A DNA stretch of 64,000 bases from contig JBAZYO010000004.1 in the NCBI GenBank assembly GCA_041659285.1, forward strand, positions 372,001 through 436,000, written 5' to 3'. This document shows, one piece after another, positions 59,024 to 64,000 of this stretch. Position 1 is the stretch's first letter; each line of letters opens with the position of its first letter. This DNA is from Vicinamibacterales bacterium. Lineage in GTDB: Bacteria > Acidobacteriota > Vicinamibacteria > Vicinamibacterales > UBA2999. Under the pieces are notes generated by a model. It was not told the origin of the DNA, ran no database searches, and saw only the letters and a list, made by a program, of their open reading frames with translations. The position numbers and the translations under genes are program-made.

Positions 59024-60135
59024 CCGCCCGCCGTCGCACCCTGTGCGGCGCGGCCCTTGCGCTCGCCCTCTGCTTGACGACGATGGAGTCGCCGAAGGGG
59101 TTCTCGCTGCTCGCGAATAAGTGGCCGAACGGCACCGTCACCATGCAAATGCAGCTGGGCAGCGGCTCCGGAACCCTGATCGACGGCTCGACCAGCTGGA
59201 ACCAGGTGGCCACCAACGCCCTGGCCACTTGGAACACCCACATCGACCTCGTCAAGTTCAGCGCGGTCAACGACTCCACGGCCTCGCGCGGCGACGGCAC
59301 CGGGTCCAACAACGTGTTCTTCGACTCCGCGGTGTACGGCCGCGCCTTCGGCGCCGACACCCTCGCCATCGCCACGTCGTGGTACAACACCGCCACCAAC
59401 AACAAGATCGAAGGCGACGTGGTGTTCAACAACACCAAGCGGTGGGATTCGTACCGCGGCAACCAGCGCTCGGGCACCTTTGACTTCTTCCGCGTCGCGT
59501 TGCACGAGTTCGGCCACGTCCTCGGCCTCGACCATCCCGATGAGAATGGCCAGAGCGTCAACGCCTTGATGAACTCGACCATCGGCAACCTCGACGCGCT
59601 GGCCGCCGATGACATCTCGGGCATTCGTTCACTCTACGGCGCCGGCGTGACCTCGAACATCAGCTTCCCCCCGCGCAACGAGCCAAATGACTTCTTCAAC
59701 CAGCTCATTGCCGTGTACCGCGACGAGCTGCGCGCCGGGCAGGTCACGACCTACGTCGATCCTGAAGGCATCGTCGTGTGGCTCATCGAGTACGCGCGCT
59801 ATCGCGTCGGCCTGTGCGATCACAACACCGCCACCACGCGCGTGTTCTCGGCCATCGACAACACCGGCGTCTATGGGGTGTGCGCGCTGACGCCGGCCGG
59901 GACCATCCCGTTCCCGCCGCGCAACGAGGGCCTGGACTTCATGAACGGACTGCAGGTGAAGTACCGCGACGGCCTCGGGCGCAGCGCCGGCTCATCCTTC
60001 GTCAACAACGAAGGCGCGGTGGTGTGGGTGCTCGAGTACCTGCGCTACCGCCTCAACAGCTGCAGCCACGGCGACGCCACCACCAAGGTGTTCATGCAGA
60101 TCCGCGGTCAGGGGATTCAGCCGGTGTGCCGGTGA
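59020..60135 (+). CDS. Matrixin-type (M10) zinc metalloprotease with two C-terminal repeats
   Basis: 371 residues. A signal-like N-terminus is followed by a metzincin domain: HEFGHVLGLDH (residues 162-172, H-E-x-x-H-x-x-G-x-x-H) and a Met-turn at Met184 (NALMNSTI). Two copies of a roughly 72-residue domain follow at 217-288 and 298-370. Each has FPPRNE, a YRD motif, W-x-x-EY-x-RYR, C-x-H, AT-x-x-VF and a final VC. The cysteines in each repeat could form a disulfide. The last 44 bases overlap the convergent MobA-like gene. Confidence 0.87.
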   Translation: MTARRRTLCGAALALALCLTTMESPKGFSLLANKWPNGTVTMQMQLGSGSGTLIDGSTSWNQVATNALATWNTHIDLVKFSAVNDSTASRGDGTGSNNVFFDSAVYGRAFGADTLAIATSWYNTATNNKIEGDVVFNNTKRWDSYRGNQRSGTFDFFRVALHEFGHVLGLDHPDENGQSVNALMNSTIGNLDALAADDISGIRSLYGAGVTSNISFPPRNEPNDFFNQLIAVYRDELRAGQVTTYVDPEGIVVWLIEYARYRVGLCDHNTATTRVFSAIDNTGVYGVCALTPAGTIPFPPRNEGLDFMNGLQVKYRDGLGRSAGSSFVNNEGAVVWVLEYLRYRLNSCSHGDATTKVFMQIRGQGIQPVCR

Positions 60136-60727
60136 CCCGCAGGACCCGTTCGTAGTCGGCCGGCGTGTCGACATCGACGTAGGCGCCCTCGTCTTTGACC
60201 GTCACGTCCAGGCGGCGCGAAGCGTGCAGCGCAAACACCGCCTTGGCGCCCACGTTCGGATCGGCGCGGCGCAGGTCGTCGAAGACCGATCGATCGAACA
60301 CCACAGGATGCCCGTGGCGTTCTCCGTCCACGGGCCGCACGATCGGCGCGCGCGTCTCACGCCACGCCTGGACGATGGCCGCGACCGAATGGGGACGCAC
60401 CAGCGGCACGTCCACGAGCGTGACGAGGATTGCCTCGAGTTGCGGATTGTCAACGGCCTCGAGTCCGGCCAGCAGCGACGAGAGTTGTCCCTGGGCCCAG
60501 TCGAGGTGCTCAACGACGCGCGCGCGTGGTTCAAAAGCCGGCATCGCGGCGCGGACCGCGTCGATGTGCGCGCCGGCCACCACGGTCACGTCAGGCAGGC
60601 CTGCCGCCAGCAAAGTGCGCACGACCCTGGCCACCACGGTCTCGCCGGTCGTTCCCAGGGGCAGGGCCGCCTTGGCCTGGCCCATCCGGGACGAGGCGCC
60701 GGCGGCCAGCACGACGGCTCGGATCAT
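60092..60727 (-). CDS. MobA/MocA-like nucleotidyltransferase
   Basis: 211 residues with a GT-A nucleotidyltransferase fold: VVLAAGASSRMGQAKAALPLG (nucleotide-binding loop, L-A-A-G-x-S-x-R-M-G), ILVTLVDVPLVRP (metal-binding Asp) and HGHPVVFDRSVFDDL. The H-G-H-P motif is shared with MocA-type molybdenum cofactor cytidylyltransferases, which make MCD for xanthine-dehydrogenase-family enzymes. A related transferase activity is possible. It overlaps the convergent protease gene by 44 bases. Confidence 0.85.
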   Translation of the reverse strand: MIRAVVLAAGASSRMGQAKAALPLGTTGETVVARVVRTLLAAGLPDVTVVAGAHIDAVRAAMPAFEPRARVVEHLDWAQGQLSSLLAGLEAVDNPQLEAILVTLVDVPLVRPHSVAAIVQAWRETRAPIVRPVDGERHGHPVVFDRSVFDDLRRADPNVGAKAVFALHASRRLDVTVKDEGAYVDVDTPADYERVLRVTGTPAESPDRGSA

Positions 60728-60807
60728 CTAAATTCCTCAGTAAAACAGCTGATTTGTCCGTCGAATACTCGAGCTGGATGGATTGCGTTACAAATCGAGA
60801 CGAATGC

Positions 60808-60837
60808 TTGACTTCCCATTGTTGACCTGCCTACACT
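60808..60837 (+). promoter_or_regulatory. Promoter candidate of the cold-shock gene
   Basis: TTGACT (60808-60813), an 18-base spacer and TACACT (60832-60837). Initiation near 60844 would give a leader of about 120 bases, long for this window. Confidence 0.5.
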
Positions 60838-60893
60838 GACCGCGTTTTCCGCTTCCCCCTGCCTGTGGCCACAGTGTAATCGGCCTCATTTTT

Positions 60894-60943
60894 GATACCA
60901 CCGGTATCGTGGGTGCGGCGGCCTGAAGGGCGTTTCTTTCAGG
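60894..60943 (+). promoter_or_regulatory. Structured 5' leader of the cold-shock gene
   Basis: Two perfect short hairpins: GATACC-ACC-GGTATC (60894-60908) and CCTGAA...TTCAGG (60922-60943). They lie between the promoter and the GGAGG ribosome site at 60956-60960. Long structured leaders are known to control cspA-type mRNAs with temperature. Confidence 0.45.
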
Positions 60944-60966
60944 TCTCGGTTCATCGGAGGACAGTT

Positions 60967-61173
60967 ATGCCGACCGGAACAATCGCACGGCTCCTTATCG
61001 ACAAGGGCTTTGGATTCATTCGTGATGAGTCGGGTCTGGAGCACTTTTTCCACCGCAGTTCGGTTCGCGGGGCGGTGTTCGAACTGCTGCGCGAGGGGCA
61101 ACGCGTCGAGTTCATCATCGAGGAATCCCAGAAGGGCCCTCGGGCGGGAGACGTGCGGCTCGTCGAAGGATAG
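60967..61173 (+). CDS. Cold-shock-domain protein
   Basis: 68 residues. The RNP1 motif is present as KGFGFI and RNP2 as HFFHRS, in an OB fold that binds single-stranded RNA or DNA. The first strand (GTIARLLIDKGFGFI) lacks the usual K-W-F and C-terminal parts read VEFIIEESQKGPRAGDVRLV, so it is a divergent CspA. The ATG at 60967 with GGAGG seven bases upstream is preferred to earlier in-frame starts. Confidence 0.9.
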   Translation: MPTGTIARLLIDKGFGFIRDESGLEHFFHRSSVRGAVFELLREGQRVEFIIEESQKGPRAGDVRLVEG

Positions 61174-61181
61174 GATTGAAT

Positions 61182-61204
61182 CCGGCCCCGACTGGTGGGG
61201 CCGG
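61182..61204 (+). terminator. Hairpin between cold-shock and YdcF genes
   Basis: CCGGCCCC and GGGGCCGG form a perfect 8-bp stem around GACTGGT. There is no T-tract. Its 3' arm includes part of the GGAG ribosome site for the next gene, so it may modulate translation as well as stop transcripts. Confidence 0.45.
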
Positions 61205-61214
61205 AGTTCGTCAA

Positions 61215-61835
61215 TTGAAACGCTTCCTCTCTCGTCTTGCCGCGCTCGCGGCACTGCTCCTGCTGATCGCCGCTCTGGCCGCGCCGCGCCTTGGCGCCTG
61301 GCTCGTGGTGGAAGATCCGCTGCAAACAGCCGACGCCATCTTCGTGCTCGGCGGCACCATGTTCCAACGGCCGCTCGAGGCCGTGGATTTGTACCACGAG
61401 GGCTGGGCGCCGCGCATGCTGCTGATGCGCCAGATCGCCGACGATGGCGAGATTGAGCTGCAACGACGGGGCGTCCCGTTTCAGCGTGAGATCGACGTGC
61501 AGGTCGATGTCCTCACCCGGCTTGGCGTGCCGCGGTCGGCAATCCAGATCCTCGACGAGCAGAACAGCACGAGGGACGAGGCCGACACCCTGCTCGCGGT
61601 CGTGGCCGCCAATCGCTGGTCGCGCGTGATCGTGGTCACGTCGAAGCAGCACACGCGGCGGGCGCGGCTGGTGATGAACCGGCGCCTGGCCGGCACCGGC
61701 TCGCAGGCCATCGTCCGCGCCTCGCGCTACGACAGGGCCGACGTCGATGGCTGGTGGCGCAACCGCTCAACGCTGCGCTTCACGCTCTTCGAGACGCAGA
61801 GGCTCGTCGCGTATTGGCTGCGGCTCGCGGACTGA
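61215..61835 (+). CDS. YdcF/DUF218 family membrane-anchored protein
   Basis: 206 residues from a TTG at 61215, with GGAG 9 bases upstream. One N-terminal span (LSRLAALAALLLLIAALAAP) is followed by the DUF218 domain: ADAIFVLGGTMFQRPLEAVDLY, STRDEADTLLAVVAANRWSRVIVVTSKQHTRRA. The E-A-x-x-T and S-x-x-H-x-x-R motifs are typical of the SanA/ElyC/YdcF group, which acts in envelope biogenesis or binds SAM. The exact role is unknown. Confidence 0.82.
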   Translation: MKRFLSRLAALAALLLLIAALAAPRLGAWLVVEDPLQTADAIFVLGGTMFQRPLEAVDLYHEGWAPRMLLMRQIADDGEIELQRRGVPFQREIDVQVDVLTRLGVPRSAIQILDEQNSTRDEADTLLAVVAANRWSRVIVVTSKQHTRRARLVMNRRLAGTGSQAIVRASRYDRADVDGWWRNRSTLRFTLFETQRLVAYWLRLAD

Positions 61836-61896
61836 TGGCTTGAGGCTTGGGGATGGTGCCAACGAAGGCGAGCCCGCAAGGGCGAGCCGAGTGCAT

Positions 61897-61914
61897 GAAG
61901 CGCCTGGGAGTCGA
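61897..61914. repeat. 18-base copy of the selC 3' end
   Basis: GAAGCGCCTGGGAGTCGA here is identical to 61999-62016 inside the tRNA-Sec gene (T arm and acceptor strand). The copies are direct repeats 102 bases apart. This looks like a small att-type duplication or a remnant of an integrated element. Confidence 0.6.
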
Positions 61915-61993
61915 GCCGATTTAGGCGAGGCCGAAGGCCGACGCCGGTCTGACTGACGACCAGGCGCTGACGCCATTCGAGCCCTGGCGAGAA

Positions 61994-62089
61994 TGGCGGA
62001 AGCGCCTGGGAGTCGAACCCAGCCTGCCCCACAAGGAGGCAGCGACCGATTTTGAAGACCGGGAGGGCCACCGGGCCCCGTTCACTTCC
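61994..62089 (-). tRNA. selC: tRNA-Sec (anticodon TCA), selC
   Basis: A 96-base tRNA read on the minus strand. Acceptor GGAAGTG pairs with CGCTTCC, followed by GCCA. The anticodon stem CCGGT/ATCGG holds loop CTTCAAA with anticodon TCA (62053-62055). The long variable arm (CGCTGCCTCC...GGGGCAG) and T arm CTGGG-TTCGACT-CCCAG complete it. Length, long extra arm and UCA anticodon identify selenocysteine tRNA. It begins 8 bases after the HAD gene stop; a TATGAT hexamer across that stop may be its -10. Confidence 0.93.
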
Positions 62090-62097
62090 GCCCCGGA

Positions 62098-62787
62098 TCA
62101 TATCAGCAGCGCGATGACCTTCTCGGTGTCAGACAAATCCGCCAACACGATGTCGGCGCCCGCCGCTTTCAACTCTTCAATGCTGTGCCCGCCGGTGGCC
62201 ACGGCGATCGAGCGCGCGCCGCCGACGCGGGCGCACTCGATATCGTGCGGCGTGTCGCCAATCACGATGATGCGGTCGAGCGCCTCGGCGGGCACGTCGT
62301 AGGTCTCGGCGCGATCGAGCGCAATCGGCACCAGCGCATTCCGGTCAGCCGAGTCGTCGCTGAAGGCGCCCCACTCGAAGAAATCCCACAATTCGAAGTG
62401 CGTCAGCTTGATCTCGGCGGCGCCGCGGTAGTTGCCCGTCAGCAAGGCAAGGTGCAGATCGGCGTGCTCGTCGAGCGCCTCGAGCAGCTCGCGCGCGCCC
62501 GGCATCAGGCCCTTGTGACCGGTGCCGGGGTGCTGGATCTCTTCCGCCAGCAGCGGCATGTAAGCGTCGCGGAACCGCGCGTGGTTGTCGGCGGTGTCGG
62601 GCAGGCCGGCGGCGTTGAGCGCGTACGACACGAGGTACGAATCGGTGCGGCCGGCGAACGACGTCCCGGCAAACGCCTCGGCCACGCCAAACGTGGTCTC
62701 GAACGCCCGGTTCATGGCGCGCAACCCGGCGCGCCCGCTGAGCAGCAGCGTACCGTCGATATCAAACAGGATCAGTGCGGGTCTCAT
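62098..62787 (-). CDS. HAD-superfamily phosphatase (phosphoglycolate-phosphatase-like)
   Basis: 229 residues. Motif I is LILFDIDGTLLLSG (nucleophile Asp, general acid Asp), motif II is LHLALLTGN, and motif III/IV is IIVIGDTPHDIECARVGGARSIAVATGG. A helical cap lies between motifs I and II (subclass IA, Gph/PhnX-like). The substrate could be phosphoglycolate or another small phosphate ester. Located immediately upstream of selC on the same strand and may be cotranscribed with it. Confidence 0.88.
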   Translation of the reverse strand: MRPALILFDIDGTLLLSGRAGLRAMNRAFETTFGVAEAFAGTSFAGRTDSYLVSYALNAAGLPDTADNHARFRDAYMPLLAEEIQHPGTGHKGLMPGARELLEALDEHADLHLALLTGNYRGAAEIKLTHFELWDFFEWGAFSDDSADRNALVPIALDRAETYDVPAEALDRIIVIGDTPHDIECARVGGARSIAVATGGHSIEELKAAGADIVLADLSDTEKVIALLI

Positions 62788-62827
62788 ACTCGTCTCAACA
62801 GAAGTTCAGGGGTCATCCTGTATTTTG

Positions 62828-63544
62828 TTATTGGCCAAACAGTCGTTTCAGGAGACCCGGCGGCCTCAATTCTCCTGTGGCCGGCACGAGTTCCAGTCGC
62901 TGCCCGCCAATCGCCCTGGCCAACTCGTCATCCGCGGTCAGCGCCAGCAGTCCCAGGCCCCGCGATCGCGCCAGCCTCGAGAGGTCGGCCCCGAACGCGG
63001 CGACCGACTCGCGCGGGATGGTGGCCGACGGGTGCTCGGCGATCAGCAGGCGCGGGCCGAGCGCCAGCGCGCGGGCCAGGTGGATCCGCATGTGCACGTC
63101 GGCGGGCAGGTTCCCCGTCGGCACGTCGAACGCGGCGTCCGGCAGCCCCACCTCGCGCGCGAGCGCGGCGACCTGCGGCCACACCGCGGGATCGATCGGG
63201 TCCACCTCGAGCGTGAACGACATCGCGATGTTCTGCAGCACCGTGAACATCTGAATCACGATGCCGCGCGAGGTGACCATGCCGACGCCGTCGAGCGACT
63301 CGAGCCAGGCGGTGCCGTCGGCGATGGCCCTGGTGTTCTGCCCGAACAGGGCGACGTCGCCGGTGTCGGGCAGGGTCGCGCCGGTGACCACGTGCACGAA
63401 GGTCTGCGCGCCCACCTCGTCGAGTCCGTGGATGGCGAGGATGTCGCCCGGCGACAGGGTGAGCGCCTTGATGCGGAGCGGCCGCAGCGCCTGGTAGTCC
63501 TTGACCAGGTCGCGCACCTCGAGCAGCGGCGCGGCGGCGCTCAT
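62828..63544 (-). CDS. ABC ATPase-like protein with degenerate nucleotide-binding motifs
   Basis: 238 residues with the layout of an ABC ATP-binding protein (LLEVRDLVKDYQALRPLRIKALTLSPGDILAIHG... ARALALGPRLLIAEHPSA). Walker A, normally G-x-x-G-x-G-K-S/T, reads GLDEVGAQTF and lacks Gly-Lys. The LSGGQ signature position reads LPADVH, and Walker B ends A-E-H-P instead of D-E-P. It should not bind or hydrolyse ATP normally. The ATG at 63544 overlaps the upstream PHP gene (ATGA). It may pair with a true ATPase or serve as a regulator. Confidence 0.75.
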   Translation of the reverse strand: MSAAAPLLEVRDLVKDYQALRPLRIKALTLSPGDILAIHGLDEVGAQTFVHVVTGATLPDTGDVALFGQNTRAIADGTAWLESLDGVGMVTSRGIVIQMFTVLQNIAMSFTLEVDPIDPAVWPQVAALAREVGLPDAAFDVPTGNLPADVHMRIHLARALALGPRLLIAEHPSATIPRESVAAFGADLSRLARSRGLGLLALTADDELARAIGGQRLELVPATGELRPPGLLKRLFGQ

Positions 63545-64000
63545 GATGGTCGCGGCCATCGCGCCGCCCGATCTTCCAGGGCGGCAAACGCGTCGGCCGG
63601 CAGCGACACCACGCCCAGCGTGCCGCGGCGCGCGCGCGCGGGCGCCGCCGCCGGGTCATCGCCGTGAAAGTCCGAGCCGCCGCTCACGAGCACGCCCAGC
63701 CGCGCCGCCAGTCCCCGGTAGTCCACTTCGTCCGCCGGCGTGTGATCCGAGTGATACACCTCGATGGCATCCAGGCCATCGTCCACCAGCGGCCGGATCA
63801 GCTCGTCTCGCCCGGTCACCGCCGGATGCGCGAACGACACCAGGCCGCCGGCGGCATGAATGACCTCCACCACGGCGGCCGGACTCGGGCCCGTGCGCGG
63901 CACGTAGGCGGGCTGGCCGTTGGCAAGCCAGCGATCGAAGGCCTCCCGGACGGAAGCGACGTAACCGGCGCTGATCAGGGCCCGCGCGAGCTGCGGGCGT
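63541..64000 (-). CDS. PHP-domain phosphoesterase, C-terminal part (5' end outside the window)
   Basis: The frame is open to the window edge, giving at least 152 residues. VSFAHPAVTGRDELIRPLVDDGLDAIEVYHSDHT and SGGSDFHGDDP supply the third and fourth motifs of PHP metal-binding phosphoesterases (His and Asp-x-His). The upstream part (RPQLARALISAGYVASVREAFDRWLANGQPAYVPR) matches the region before motif three in 3',5'-nucleoside bisphosphate or RNase AM-type (TrpH/YciV) proteins. It probably degrades short nucleotides. Confidence 0.8.
   Translation of the reverse strand, partial: RPQLARALISAGYVASVREAFDRWLANGQPAYVPRTGPSPAAVVEVIHAAGGLVSFAHPAVTGRDELIRPLVDDGLDAIEVYHSDHTPADEVDYRGLAARLGVLVSGGSDFHGDDPAAAPARARRGTLGVVSLPADAFAALEDRAARWPRPS

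Overview
The window is a chromosome segment from a high-GC bacterium, most likely an acidobacterium of the Vicinamibacteria type. This is inferred from gene content: two tandem permeases of the MacB/FtsX type with an N-terminal PadR-coupled domain (the 'ADOP' architecture, with its own PadR regulator), a futalosine-route menaquinone gene pair, many secreted PQQ, BNR and GH-type proteins, and several REP-like palindrome families. No rRNA or taxonomic marker is present to prove it. Coding density is high and genes run in short operons on both strands. Many pairs overlap by 4 bases (ATGA/GTGA).

Layout. 1-3.6 kb: start of a response regulator (-), an O-methyltransferase, then a small AtzG-like protein, amidase and alpha/beta hydrolase operon. 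3.7-9 kb: small membrane protein; an operon of active M16 peptidase, inactive M16 partner and zinc alcohol dehydrogenase (-); an MFS transporter (+). 9-12 kb: Mrp/ApbC Fe-S carrier, DUF4870 plus YidD pair, DnaJ-like zinc protein, membrane protein and two zinc-ribbon proteins. 12.2-19.3 kb: AddA-like helicase, AddB-like Fe-S nuclease and a secreted helical protein (-). 19.5-25.5 kb: asparaginase, exported fluoroacetate-dehalogenase-like hydrolase, GH127 arabinofuranosidase, lipoprotein aldose epimerase. 25.5-28.7 kb: methyltransferase, xylulokinase, 5'-3' exonuclease. 28.9-30.9 kb: MoaD-like carrier, BNR propeller protein and cupredoxin lipoprotein. 31-38.6 kb: fatty-acid hydroxylase, tRNA-Ala, a pseudo-protease, an AlkZ-like protein, soluble PQQ sugar dehydrogenase, BlaR1/BlaI pair. 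38.7-44 kb: cytochrome/PQQ propeller dehydrogenase and a KaiC/histidine kinase operon. 44.5-51 kb: mqnB-mqnD, Gfo/Idh/MocA oxidoreductase behind a sigma-54-like promoter, crcB, a c-type cytochrome protein, a TonB receptor and a YeeE remnant. 51.2-57.7 kb: four-helix-bundle protein, PadR and two ADOP permeases bracketed by GATTTGG-type arrays. 57.8-64 kb: DUF2911 protein, secreted protein, matrixin with a duplicated C-terminal domain, MobA-like transferase, cold-shock protein, YdcF, tRNA-Sec (selC), HAD phosphatase, degenerate ABC protein and a partial PHP protein.

The most unusual points are these. (1) Many first-in-operon genes have a -10-like hexamer 6-10 bases before the start codon, which suggests widespread leaderless mRNAs. 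(2) Inverted GATTTGG phrase arrays bracket accessory modules. (3) REP palindromes supply stop codons of the genes they separate. (4) An 18-bp copy of the selC 3' end lies about 100 bp away, like an attachment site. (5) Several proteins keep a fold but have lost catalytic residues: a trypsin-like protein, an ABC ATPase-like protein, a receiver domain and an M16 subunit. Promoters, hairpins and fold assignments were found by eye; no searches or structure predictions were run.
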